Shown in pieces: positions 1-10,551 of a stretch of DNA of 64,000 nucleotides; position 1 is the stretch's first letter; each line of letters opens with the position of its first letter. The stretch covers positions 4,650,001 to 4,714,000 of the forward strand of contig JAGMUV010000003.1 in NCBI GenBank assembly GCA_020744425.1. The letters run 5' to 3'. The stretch comes from Dactylonectria macrodidyma (taxonomy: Eukaryota > Ascomycota > Sordariomycetes > Hypocreales > Nectriaceae). The position numbers and the translations under genes are program-made. The notes beneath the pieces are model-generated. The model was not told the origin of the DNA. It was given only the letters and a program-made list of their open reading frames with translations, and did no database searches.

Positions 1-2
1 CC

Positions 3-3000
3 GACCTCTTCCGAAGCACGCATAGCCTGCACCCCGTGGACATCAAGAAGATGATCAATGAAGGGAGTGGAAGCACCAACGCCGCATTTCCGGGTCTCTT
101 TGTCTACCACCCGGCTCCGGACAGCCCCCAAGACTCCGGTCAAAGCTCCAACCAACACATGTTCCGCGAAGTCGAGCAGGCCTTATCTCTCAATGTGGAG
201 CATCCTCTCGCTTTGAATGTCTTCGAGGCTGAAGGGGCAATGGAGCTCACCGGTGACGGACGCCGAATCTCACAGGCACAATTGGAACTCATGTTGAATC
301 AGATACTTGATCAAGCCCGGGTCATGCTGGAGATGCCACAGCTTCCTCTTGACCAGATTCAAAATGGATTGTCCCGCAGTCTCTTGTCTATCAGTGGCGA
401 GGCTACCGTTGATGAGGCCTACGCAGTCGATCCAACGGAAATGATCTCCCAACACGCCTCCCAGCACCCTGATTGGATCGCAGCTGAGGAAGCCGTTTTT
501 GAAGAAACAGACAAGGGCGAAGACAATATAGTCACCAAGACAATCACATACGCCCAACTCGACATGCTCGTTAATGCCATCGCCTCCAGGTTGGTATCTT
601 ATGAGGCTCGTCTCCAGTCAGATGACGTCGTTGCCATGTACTTGGGCAGGGATATCAAGTCGCTGGCGGTTACTCTGGCCATCTTCCGGGCTGGCTACGT
701 GTATCTTCCCATTGACGAAGATCTGCCCCCAACTCGAAAGCAACTCCTCTTCCGTGACGCCAAGGCCAAACTCGTCATCACTACGAATGAGCTGGCTGGA
801 GACTTAGACTTGAACTTGGCCAGTGACCCGCCAACTCTACTGATGCCGGATAGCGACGATGATGTCAACGCGATACTATCCTGGCCCATGTCTCAGATAC
901 AGCCTGCAGGTGGCCACGGTGGATACCTGCTCTACACATCAGGCTCAACGGGCCGTCCTAAAGGTGTGCGCGTGTCCAACAGCAACTTGTGCCACTTCAT
1001 TGCCGCCTTCAGCACCCGCATGACCGAGGCTTCGCCCATCACGGCCAACCTAGGGGGCGCGGGCAAGTATCTCAACCTCACGTCTCGGGCATTCGACCCT
1101 CACATTACCCAGCTTTTTGTGCCCTGGTACCTAGGCCACCGCGTCGTCATCGGTAAGAACCGTGCGGCCATGCTTGGCAGCCTGCAGCAGGTCATCAACG
1201 ATTTGAGCATCACGCACTTTGGTTCTGTGCCCTCAGTGTTGAGTCAACTGAGACTGCGGCCTGAAGACGTGCCCTCAGTCAAAGTGGTAACGACTGGTGG
1301 AGAAAAGGCGTCGAGCGAGCTTCTAGACACATGGACCAAACGACATGATTCCACAGCCCAAGAGGGACAGCAACAAGTTACACTGTTCAACTTCTATGGG
1401 CCAACAGAGGTCACGATTGGCTGCCTGGGACACGCTGTGAATCGTGACTCCAATGCGCGCAATCTCGGTTTGCCTCTCCAAGGCCTTGAGGCTTTGCTTC
1501 TGTCCCCCGCCACTGGTGATGAGCAAGTCATTGCGAGAAGAGGACAACCAGGTGAACTATGCATCGCCGGTCCGCAGGTGGCCATGGGCTATCTAGACAG
1601 GCCTGCCGAGAACGCCAAAAGCTTCCAGACAACTTCATTGCTTGGGCGTGTCGGAAAGAGAATTTACAGAACAGGTGATATGATGAAAATGATGCACGAT
1701 GGCACGCTTGAATACCTGGGTAGAGCGGATGGGCAGGCCAAGATCAGGGGTCAGAGGCTCGAGCTCGATGAGGTTGTGTGTTTCCTGAAGCAAGTTTCGG
1801 CCGGCGAGGGCGACCTAGAGTTTGCTGCCGCCGTTGTCGCCAATGGAAATGATAATTCGAACCAACAGCTCTTGGGCTTTGTGGCCCGCAACGCCAGAAG
1901 TCTCTTGAAGGGGGAGCTGAGCGCTGAGGTTGAACTACTCCAGCACCAAGGCCGCGCCCTAACGTCACTACTGGAGAGGATTGAGCAGAAATGCGAAGTC
2001 GGGTTGCCAGCCTTCATGGTGCCCACATTACTCTGGCTCTCGAGGATCCCTTACTTGACCGCCTCAGGCAAGGTAGATACGAAACTCCTGACCAAGCTTG
2101 GGAATGACTTCTTTGCTTCTCAAAACAGCCAACAAAGTCAAAACGAGCCCGCGATTACTCCTGACACGGATGTAGGTCGTGCTTTAGATATCACACAGTC
2201 CGTGGTAGTTGCGGCTGTTGAAGAGGCTGTGGGAAGCAAGATCAAAGCCTCAGCAACAAGCAACATCCATCGCCTGGGCATTGACAGTCTCTCGGCTGTT
2301 CATATGGTGTCTCTGTTGAGGAAACGGGGCTTTGCCAAGATCAGCATCGCCGATGTTCTATCATCCTCATGCACCGTAGGATCCATAGCTCGGCTGGCTG
2401 ATCAGGACAGTGAAGGCGATGCCTCTCAGAACAGCTCATTCACATCTGCGACAATTCAACAGCAGGCAACGGACAGGCAACAAAACGTCAAGACGCGCAG
2501 CATCGCGGATCTTGGCCCAGTCCCCGTTGAACTTGGCAATCTGCAAGTCGAAGTTGTCCTGCCCTGCTTACCTTTACAATCCGCCCTAGTCGCACGGTCC
2601 CTGCTATGGCTGAGCGCTAATAGTGATGACGGCGGAGATAGAGCAGCAACTGACGTCCCGTACGTGGCGCAATTCCAGTACCGTCTTTCTCGCGGAACGG
2701 ATGTCGCGAGATGGAAGAAGGCAGCCGAGCTAGCTGTCGCGTCCGAGGCCATGTTGAGCACATGTTTTGTTCAACGTGATGCCGACGGAAGCATCTTCCA
2801 GGTTGTTCTACAGTCACCTCTTTCGCCATTCGACAACGAGGGAGATCCGGCGGCCATGGTGGCACAGATGAATGTGCGGCCACCTATAAGATTTCACATT
2901 GGGGAGTCAGATGAGTCTGGCGAGACCGTCGTTTCATTGAAGATACACCATGCCTTATTCGACGGCGTGGCAATTGACCTTCTGAGGAAGAAGTTGGAAC

Positions 3001-6000
3001 AGAGCTACCATAAACAGCCAACTTCCACTCCATTCAACAGTAGTCTTAATGTTCTGACGAGGGTTTCTGGTTACTGCTGCCTCTCAGATGCACAACTGGA
3101 ATCCACAAAACATCAGTGGCAGGCGAGACTGCGCGGTGTACGACCCTGCCGCGTTGGGGCCGACAATGACAACAAACAACATGGCGCCATGACTCGTTCG
3201 ACTTTTTGTCTTGCCTATACAGCTTCTCAGCTCAAGGCCAAGCTTCGGGCCGAGTCTCAGCAATCCGGCATTTCGATATCAGTCTCTTCAGCTTTCCAAC
3301 TGGCGACCGCTCTCTGCATATCTCAGCTTACACAGCAGGCATCGGTTGTTTACGGATTTGTTTTATCCCTGCGGCCTCTTCTAGATCACGTCGCCGACGG
3401 CGTCGACCGCTTCGTCGGACCATGTCTCAACACCTTAATCCAGACACTCAGCCTCCGGGGAGAGGACGAAACTTTGCTTGAGCTCGCGCAGAGAGCCCAT
3501 GACAGCCACCTTAGTGCATGTGAGGGGAGAATGCCGCTCGTCAGTGTGGAGAAGGTTCAGCGCTGGGCCGGGTCTGACGACAAGCTGTTTGACAGTCTTC
3601 TCAGCATCAATCTTGTCCCCGCAGACGTGCAGGCAAACAGCGAGCCTGAACCTGGACGCATGGCTGCTCTGGGTGCCCGCAGCAAGAGCGACATGGCGTT
3701 GGCCATTGACGTTGATTTGCATGAAGACGACAGGATTATCTTGACTCTTTCATCCGCTGGGGCTCTGACAGAGACACAGCTGCATGACGTTGGCCGCTTA
3801 TTCGAAAAGATTGCGTACAGTTCTACCGACCACAACACGAGAGTCGGACAGATTGTGCCGACGGCGAATTCTGTTACTCTCAATAGCCATTGTGACTCTG
3901 AAGACGTTGAACAAGATCCCTGCGTGGCGGATGAAGCATACCATGACGCCTTGACCTGTGTGCAGAAGACCATTTGCAGCCTTCTCCGTCTGAAGACGTC
4001 TGACATTTCGGATCAGAGTAAGATGACTTCGTTGTACCAGATAGGTCTCGATTCTATTACCGTGCTTCCGTTTGTCAAGCTTATCAACAAGTCGGCGAGT
4101 ATTAGGCTCACTCCTGATGCAGTCATCAAGGCCCGAACTATACAAGGCGCCACGAGACTTGTCCAGGAAGCAATGGCCAAGACAAAGACAACTCCCAACG
4201 GCAGCAGCAAACAAGACGTTGAACCTAGACGTGTTAGCGCCAATTATCGCATGAACGATGAAGAAAAATACGACACGACTCTGGAACGGGTGGCCAAGGA
4301 CCTTATGTTCGTCGCGACACCGCTTCAGGAGGGCATGCTCAGTGCATCGCTGGCGATTGAAGGTGACGCTTACACTTACGTTCACACCATCGAACTTTCC
4401 GAACAAGCCCTCCAACGGGACAATCCAAGCCTCGATGCCTTCTTCGCAGCTGTCAGAGATACAGTACAGGCCTGTGAGATATTAAGGACCCGCTTCATTT
4501 TCACCCAGGATGACATTGCACCATGGATTGGTGTGGTTTCTCCTACGGAACAGTCAGACCTTGTCAGTTGGGAGGCGGTGAATTCGGGATCGCCCGGCAT
4601 GATACAGCTGAAGATTCACCATGCTCTGTATGATGCGGCTTCGATGAAGGCCATATGGCATATCTTGGGCGAGAGCTACCGCAAGCGCCTCGAAGGCCAC
4701 GATCACGAGGACGAAGAAGCCACAAGACATCTGTTTAGGCCTTTTGCAAGGGCAGTCGCATTGGCTCAAAGATCTTCGGTGGGATTCTGGACAAAGTTGG
4801 TTCAGGATTACCGTTACGTACCACTCAACTTCCCTAGCGAATCACTCCGGGCATCATCCACCTTCCAATTTGTACTGGACGAACAAACGCTATCGCTTTT
4901 GCAGACAAGATGCAGGGAACTTAGCGTGACTCCCAAGGCTGCGCTTCAGCTATCCTGGGTGAAAGTGCTCTGCGAGGATCTTTACGGACAACCTGATATT
5001 GTTTACGGCGAGGTCGTTTCGACCGGTGGCGGGTTTCATGGTGATGGCGATGGTGTCATAGTCGGCCCCACGATAAACACAGTGCCGATGCGAGCCAAAC
5101 TAGTGGACCAAGACACCACTATCAGCGTTGCGCAGGCGTTGACTGTCGTGCAGAACTTGAGTGACGATGCAAGAGGAGCGGCTGCGATGGGATCTCTAAG
5201 GGAGATCCAGACGCTGTGGAGATCGTCAAGTCAGGACCAGGAACACGTCCCCGCTACTCTCTTCCAGAGTCTATTCGTATTTGATGGTGTCATCACCTCT
5301 ACAGACAACCAAAGCGACGTCTCAACTGAGCCGTTGTTCAGGCCTGCCCAAGCCAAGGCCCAGATCGTTGATGGAGTCTCTCCTGGAGGACCGGCCTACG
5401 ACGACTATCCTGTGATTGTTAACTTTCACATCAAGGACAACGTCCTTCATGGCAAGTTGAGAGCAAAGATGACCAGAAGTGAGGTGCGATCTTTGGGAAC
5501 CCGACTGGAGGATGCGGTGAGAAACATCATTTCCTCTGATCTGCAGAGGCCGGCACTTGACCTCGGCGTCATGAGAGTGGTAAGAAGGAAGAACTTGGCC
5601 CTGAACGACAGAGCCAGAAACGGAACGGGCACTCATTCGAAAACGGACAATTTGGCTACAACCGCTGGTGCTATTTTAGAATTGGTCAAGACCGTGCTCG
5701 GAACAAGGTGCGAAGGCAAGGACATCAGCTACAACGCGAGGCTAGTCAACGTGGGCCTAGACTCGATCCTGGCCATTCGACTGTCAAATCTCCTGAGGAG
5801 GCGGCTAGGGATTAGTGCGAGCGTCTTCCAGATCATCAAAGGCGCGAGCATCTATGACATTGCCAAGAATACGCCATCAACTCAAAAGCAAGTGGTCCAG
5901 GAACCAAGGCAACCGTTATCGGCCCAAGATGCACATTTGAAGGGGTTGGTGGCCGCTCGCCTCGGACTCCCGAAAGACTTCATAAAGTCTATCCTGCCAG

Positions 6001-7379
6001 TTCTAGCAGGCCAGCGTGCGCACCTAGAGCAATGGTTGTACAACGGCAAGAGATTTTTTGAGGCTCCATGGGTGTATCAGGTGGTCGATGATTCTCTCGA
6101 CGCAGAGAGAGTGGCGAGCAGCTGGACTGAGCTTTGCCGAATTCATGAAGTTCTTCGCACGACTTTTGTCTGGGCGGACAATGCCACCGGACTGGTCCAA
6201 GTCACGTTAGGCGATCAATGGAAAGGAGAAGGACGTTTTACGGTTCTCCGAGACTTGTCACAACCCATCAAAACTTTGATCGACAAGCACGTCGACGAGG
6301 AAAATGGAAGGCCATCAGACTTCAGGGAGCCTCCCGCGCATCTCTCCTTCTTGGAAGCTTTGGATGGAAGGGCAATCGTGCTTCGGGTCCACCACGCGCT
6401 CTACGACGCATGGAGTATCAAGATGATCGAGAGAGACTTCAACGAACTCTTAGCCACTGGCAAAGTCACGCAAGCCAGTGAGCCTCTCGAACATGTAGTC
6501 CGTCAAATCAGAGACATCCGCCAGCCCAATGCAGAGGACTCATACTGGAAACACCATTTGTCGCACGCTCAGGAGACTATTTTACAGGTGGGCGTTGAGA
6601 GTGCTGGCTCATCAGCACCCACGAATCAGTCTCCGCTCGGCCCGCATTTCAAAACCAGGTACTCTGCTATCCTTCCACAGAGTACTATGGACGCGATCTT
6701 CAGGACCAGGAGCAATGCATGCACCTCAGCTGCCATCATTCTTGCCTACGCAAGGACGCTGGGACACTTCACTAAATGCTCTCGTCCCACGTTCGGCCTG
6801 AACCATGCCTCGAGGTCCCTTTCATCCGCGGATGGAGCACAGACTCTCGACTTGACTGCCGCAAGCCTGCCGACTTTGACGGTGACACCGTTCTCTTTGG
6901 ACTTGGATAGCCAAAGCCCCAACTTTTCGAGTGAGGGGCATCTACTAGACTTTGTGCAAGACCATCTAGCGCATCTTACCAAGTTCGCTCAGTCGGACGG
7001 GGTGCAAAGGTTCTGTCCCAAGTTCAACACTTACATCAACATTATTTTCTCCGGAGACAATGCTGCAAGAGTTGAAAGTGAAGATGTTGAGTGTGCAACG
7101 AAGGTACTCAGCAGGTATAGACTCCAGGAACCTCTTGCTTCAAATTACTTCTCCATCACTGAGCCCTCGCTGTCCACAGTCTCTACTTTTGAAGATCTTG
7201 AGACGTCACAATTATGGCCATGCCGATTGTTTCTAAACGTCATTGTTGATCGAAGTGGAAATATTGGCGCAGTGGTGAGTGGCGATGAGGCCCTGCACGG
7301 CGGGCACTTCCCGATGGTTGATGAACTCGTGTCAGATTTCAGTTTTGAGCTGGAAAGGATTGCAAGAAGTATAGTTTAG
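3..7379 (+). CDS. sidC: Ferrichrome-type siderophore NRPS (SidC/NPS2-like), 3' part
   Basis: Nonribosomal peptide synthetase. The frame is open from base 3 without a start, so the gene begins upstream; about 2,459 residues are present with no intron seen. Domains in order: end of a condensation (C) domain; adenylation domain with YTSGSTGRPKG (~residue 310), NFYGPTE (~463), YRTGD and a GxxDxQxKIRGxRxE-type core; thiolation (T) site GIDSLS (~760); C with HHALFDG (~982); T GLDSIT (~1350); C with HHALYDA (~1539); T GLDSIL (~1919); C with HHALYDA (~2131). The series A-T-C-T-C-T-C is therefore visible. A terminal T-C-T-C after the last A domain is the hallmark of ferrichrome/ferricrocin synthetases, which build cyclic hydroxamate hexapeptides from N5-acyl-hydroxyornithine and small amino acids, usually for intracellular iron storage. 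The exact product cannot be read here. No ornithine monooxygenase is visible in the window. Confidence 0.87.
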   Translation, partial: DLFRSTHSLHPVDIKKMINEGSGSTNAAFPGLFVYHPAPDSPQDSGQSSNQHMFREVEQALSLNVEHPLALNVFEAEGAMELTGDGRRISQAQLELMLNQILDQARVMLEMPQLPLDQIQNGLSRSLLSISGEATVDEAYAVDPTEMISQHASQHPDWIAAEEAVFEETDKGEDNIVTKTITYAQLDMLVNAIASRLVSYEARLQSDDVVAMYLGRDIKSLAVTLAIFRAGYVYLPIDEDLPPTRKQLLFRDAKAKLVITTNELAGDLDLNLASDPPTLLMPDSDDDVNAILSWPMSQIQPAGGHGGYLLYTSGSTGRPKGVRVSNSNLCHFIAAFSTRMTEASPITANLGGAGKYLNLTSRAFDPHITQLFVPWYLGHRVVIGKNRAAMLGSLQQVINDLSITHFGSVPSVLSQLRLRPEDVPSVKVVTTGGEKASSELLDTWTKRHDSTAQEGQQQVTLFNFYGPTEVTIGCLGHAVNRDSNARNLGLPLQGLEALLLSPATGDEQVIARRGQPGELCIAGPQVAMGYLDRPAENAKSFQTTSLLGRVGKRIYRTGDMMKMMHDGTLEYLGRADGQAKIRGQRLELDEVVCFLKQVSAGEGDLEFAAAVVANGNDNSNQQLLGFVARNARSLLKGELSAEVELLQHQGRALTSLLERIEQKCEVGLPAFMVPTLLWLSRIPYLTASGKVDTKLLTKLGNDFFASQNSQQSQNEPAITPDTDVGRALDITQSVVVAAVEEAVGSKIKASATSNIHRLGIDSLSAVHMVSLLRKRGFAKISIADVLSSSCTVGSIARLADQDSEGDASQNSSFTSATIQQQATDRQQNVKTRSIADLGPVPVELGNLQVEVVLPCLPLQSALVARSLLWLSANSDDGGDRAATDVPYVAQFQYRLSRGTDVARWKKAAELAVASEAMLSTCFVQRDADGSIFQVVLQSPLSPFDNEGDPAAMVAQMNVRPPIRFHIGESDESGETVVSLKIHHALFDGVAIDLLRKKLEQSYHKQPTSTPFNSSLNVLTRVSGYCCLSDAQLESTKHQWQARLRGVRPCRVGADNDNKQHGAMTRSTFCLAYTASQLKAKLRAESQQSGISISVSSAFQLATALCISQLTQQASVVYGFVLSLRPLLDHVADGVDRFVGPCLNTLIQTLSLRGEDETLLELAQRAHDSHLSACEGRMPLVSVEKVQRWAGSDDKLFDSLLSINLVPADVQANSEPEPGRMAALGARSKSDMALAIDVDLHEDDRIILTLSSAGALTETQLHDVGRLFEKIAYSSTDHNTRVGQIVPTANSVTLNSHCDSEDVEQDPCVADEAYHDALTCVQKTICSLLRLKTSDISDQSKMTSLYQIGLDSITVLPFVKLINKSASIRLTPDAVIKARTIQGATRLVQEAMAKTKTTPNGSSKQDVEPRRVSANYRMNDEEKYDTTLERVAKDLMFVATPLQEGMLSASLAIEGDAYTYVHTIELSEQALQRDNPSLDAFFAAVRDTVQACEILRTRFIFTQDDIAPWIGVVSPTEQSDLVSWEAVNSGSPGMIQLKIHHALYDAASMKAIWHILGESYRKRLEGHDHEDEEATRHLFRPFARAVALAQRSSVGFWTKLVQDYRYVPLNFPSESLRASSTFQFVLDEQTLSLLQTRCRELSVTPKAALQLSWVKVLCEDLYGQPDIVYGEVVSTGGGFHGDGDGVIVGPTINTVPMRAKLVDQDTTISVAQALTVVQNLSDDARGAAAMGSLREIQTLWRSSSQDQEHVPATLFQSLFVFDGVITSTDNQSDVSTEPLFRPAQAKAQIVDGVSPGGPAYDDYPVIVNFHIKDNVLHGKLRAKMTRSEVRSLGTRLEDAVRNIISSDLQRPALDLGVMRVVRRKNLALNDRARNGTGTHSKTDNLATTAGAILELVKTVLGTRCEGKDISYNARLVNVGLDSILAIRLSNLLRRRLGISASVFQIIKGASIYDIAKNTPSTQKQVVQEPRQPLSAQDAHLKGLVAARLGLPKDFIKSILPVLAGQRAHLEQWLYNGKRFFEAPWVYQVVDDSLDAERVASSWTELCRIHEVLRTTFVWADNATGLVQVTLGDQWKGEGRFTVLRDLSQPIKTLIDKHVDEENGRPSDFREPPAHLSFLEALDGRAIVLRVHHALYDAWSIKMIERDFNELLATGKVTQASEPLEHVVRQIRDIRQPNAEDSYWKHHLSHAQETILQVGVESAGSSAPTNQSPLGPHFKTRYSAILPQSTMDAIFRTRSNACTSAAIILAYARTLGHFTKCSRPTFGLNHASRSLSSADGAQTLDLTAASLPTLTVTPFSLDLDSQSPNFSSEGHLLDFVQDHLAHLTKFAQSDGVQRFCPKFNTYINIIFSGDNAARVESEDVECATKVLSRYRLQEPLASNYFSITEPSLSTVSTFEDLETSQLWPCRLFLNVIVDRSGNIGAVVSGDEALHGGHFPMVDELVSDFSFELERIARSIV

Positions 7380-8192
7380 ATAAGTGCGTATAGGGTAGTG
7401 GATATTTGGAGGTTTGATGACACCTAGGCTAGCCAACATGTGCAGGCAGTAGCTAGGAGAGCCCTAGCTAGATAACATAAGAGAAATGGTTGAGTTAACT
7501 GTTTGGTCAGATATTGACGACTTTCATTTTCATTTTGAACTCATACTGTGGAAAAATATTGATACTTTTGTGCTTTAGGTCACATTCATTGGGCCATTTG
7601 CCGAAGCCTACGAAATGAATGTGAAATGCCAGGGCCACGTAAAATATTCACGACAGCTGCCTACTTGCTATAAATGAACACAACTAAGATTTTTTATATG
7701 TGTGGGGCTTTTCGTAATATGACAGTTGAAACATGCCGCTACTGCTACTCCTGCTGAATATATCGGATTGCTATCCCCGTAGATCTTGTGATGAATCGGA
7801 AACTAAATCCACACGGCCTAACTTTCAACCCATCAGTAGCTTGAGTATCTTCAAGTTCCTCTACTTCTGTAGTCACTCCAGTCTTCATTAAAGTACTCCT
7901 TTTTGACACTGCGGCAGCCAACAGTAGGCCCATCATCAGGCCATGGAAATCCGTTTCCGCTAGCAAACAATACGAAGTTCGGGCCATCTTCTAAGTTAGT
8001 TATCTGCTCTATTAAAGGCGAGTTACTGCTATTATTATCTTTAATATATTAATTTAATTTAATAATAGCTAAAATAGAATTATAGGAGATTTCAACAGTT
8101 AAACTTTAAAAGGTATTATAGTTATATCTTTAAGAAAATCCTGCAGCTCTATTTAAATTATCATCATTTTATTATAATATCTACTGTCATTA
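7380..8192. other. NRPS 3' flank and AT-rich border, no gene seen
   Basis: About 800 bases between the NRPS stop codon and the transposon terminal repeat. Base composition is ordinary to about 8020, then becomes AT-rich with many TA steps, which looks like spread of mutation from the adjacent repeat block or an older repeat remnant. Short open frames (for example 7745-7987 on minus) have no recognisable motif. Confidence 0.6.
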
Positions 8193-8242
8193 AGTTAGCG
8201 CACCCATTAGATGACCAGGGGCTTAGCTGGACGCCCCACTTA
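8193..8242 (+). repeat. Left terminal inverted repeat of the Fot1-like element
   Basis: The 50 bp match the reverse complement of 25013-25062 at 48 positions. The two differences (8196 and 8199) are transitions. The repeat begins directly after the TA at 8191-8192. Confidence 0.92.
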
Positions 8243-8393
8243 TACAATGACCAAAATCCTCATTCAACTTCACTTATATATAAAATAACAACCAAGAGGT
8301 CTAATTAGTCCATTTCAACTGATTTTTTATAAAATAACTAATGAATTTTCTAAATATCAAAAAACTAGCTAATAAAAACAAAGGAAAAACGAG

Positions 8394-8795
8394 CTATTCT
8401 GAATCTTCAACCTCAGGCGTTTTTATTCGCCTTCTTGCCCTCTTGACATTCTGGATGTTAGAAAATTCCTTATTTGGGTCTTTATAAACCCTTCCTCTCT
8501 TCTTAGCCTTTGATTGGCTTGAATTTCGGTCTTGGACTAGAATTCTGTCTTCTAATTGGGCGTTGTGTAAGTGAAGGTTATCATAACCCCGGTCAATAGC
8601 CTGAAATAGCTGCCTTGTGGTTGGGCTGTTGAGAAGTTCCTTCTTTTTAGAATGGACTAATAAAGCAACGTCTCTCGAAGTCTTAGGGGTTGTAAAAGGG
8701 CTGATTTCAGACCTCTGATTCGTCTTTAGAGAAATGGGGGCTCCTAATTGGACCGTAATTGAGTCCTTAGGATCCTCAATAACGAATTTGCTACC
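8394..8795 (-). pseudogene. Fot1-like transposase, C-terminal tail
   Basis: A clean open frame of 133 codons plus stop, read on minus from the LTR edge at 8795 to a TAG at 8394. It holds segments such as TTRQLFQAIDRGYDNLHLHN and a basic end (KKRGRVYKDP, KRARRRIKTPE), typical of the C-terminal tails of Fot1/pogo transposases after the DDE domain. No start is present. Together with 24302-24919 it makes up about 340 of the ~540 residues usual for this family. Roughly 200 residues around the later catalytic residues are lost at the insertion point. Unlike the neighbouring 16 kb, this stretch has normal codons and no stops. Confidence 0.75.
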
Positions 8796-9123
8796 TGTAA
8801 CGGTCGTGTTCCCAGGCTAGGCTATACGGGGTATAGGGTAGCTTAGAAGGGGTTCCTAAGGGATAGACTAGGGTCTATATTAATAAAACAGTTAGGTTAT
8901 ACTTACTAAGCAGTAGTCATAGTATTATATTAAGTAATAGTTAATATATAATAATGTATAGTAGTTAGAGTAGATTAAAGTAATTAAGTTATATTAATAG
9001 CTAAAGAGCTAATATCTTAGTAATAGCTAGTTCTTTAGGTTTATATACTATATAGTATAAGGTTTAATTACTTTTATTATAAAAGTAATTATAGTAATTA
9101 TAAAAGTGATTATAGTAATTATA
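8796..9123 (-). repeat. LTR of outer chromovirus, first part
   Basis: First 328 bp of the plus-strand-left LTR. It aligns with 23866 onwards. Its outermost ~80 bases keep CG and CA dinucleotides that appear as TA in the other LTR copy. It is cut at 9123 by the inner element. Confidence 0.9.
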
Positions 9124-9298
9124 TGTAAGAGTTAGGGCTAATGGAGCTGTGGTCTTATCAGATAAGAGGCCATGTAACATAGACTAGACTAGCTCTTCAG
9201 CAAGGGCTAGCTAAGCACTCGCTAAGTGAACGCTTACACACCACCCTATACCTACCTTTAGATCTCTTATATAATACCTTAATAGACTAACCCTTATA
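9124..9298 (+). repeat. 5' LTR of inner chromovirus
   Basis: 175 bp starting TGTAAGAG. It is preceded by the target duplication TTATA and aligns along its full length with 16314-16488 with only C/T and G/A changes. Confidence 0.9.
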
Positions 9299-10551
9299 AT
9301 TCGTTTACTTCTATATCCTAGCGGATTATTAATGCGTTATATAAGATAAGAAGGAATATACTACTGAACCCGGGCATTGCTAAGCGAGCGATAAGCAAAC
9401 TATAAATAAATATAGGACTATTTACTTATAACCTTATATAAAACGAAGCTAGGAAAAACCTCGAACTACTAACTGCAGATAATAAAGGATTCTAATTAGA
9501 ATATAATCTAATTGATTATTTAATTTAAGAAGAAACTGAAGTAAGGCTATTCTATATACTCTATAAAGATAGTTTCTATAAAGAATTACTATTACTTATA
9601 GTTTAATAACTAGTAACTAAGTACTTACTAAGAAGTTTATAACTAGGTTCTAAGAATAATAATAATAGAATATAATCGCTTTTTTATACTATAATATAAT
9701 AATAAGAATAAGACTAATATTTTTAAAAAAAACTATTAAAGTAATTTACTAAAGGCTTAAATAAGAAAAACTCTAAAGAATATAATAAACTACTATACTA
9801 TCTTTATATAGTATTAATTAAAAAGGCTAATAAAGTCTAAATTAATAATTAAATAGAAGTAATAAAGATAGTAAATAATCTCTAAGTATTTATTAGAATA
9901 TACTAAAAGATTCTCTAGTTTATAACTAAACTCTCTTTATTATTATAAACCTAGTAAAAAGATTACTTAAAGAACTTTGTATACTTTATATAAGACTAAT
10001 TTATAGCCTTTTTAAAGAAGCTTTATATAAACTCTAAATAGAGGGAGGTTAAATTATATAAGGAGCTTATAGCTCTTTAATAGCTTCTTAACTAATTACT
10101 AATAGAATACTTTAATATATAGAGATCCTTATATTCTTTATTAAAGATAAAAGACCTAGAAGAAGATAAAATACTTATATTATAATACTACTACAGACTT
10201 TAAAATAGGATTAAAAGAGATATTTAAAAGATATAAGTTAATATCTTATAAGCTAGAGAACTTATATTAAAAGCATAATGACTATAATAACCCTATAGCT
10301 AATATAAGAATATACCCTTAAGCTAAAGTAAAAAGAGAAACTACTCTAATAATAAATAAGAAGGGCTATAGAAAAGATATATACTAAAGACTCTAATGTA
10401 TATATTATAAAGTAGACTCTATACTCCGTAAGGATAAGAAAACTTAATAAGAAGTAGAGGAAGAAGTAGCCACTTTAATCACTTAGGATCGAGCGGTTAA
10501 TAAAAGTATAGTAAGTACTTAGTAAAGCTAAGAGATAATTTCTACATTTAG

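Noticed and set aside
3798..4415. 205-codon frame on minus inside the NRPS
   Set aside because: Shadow frame opposite a strongly supported synthetase coding strand; no motif.
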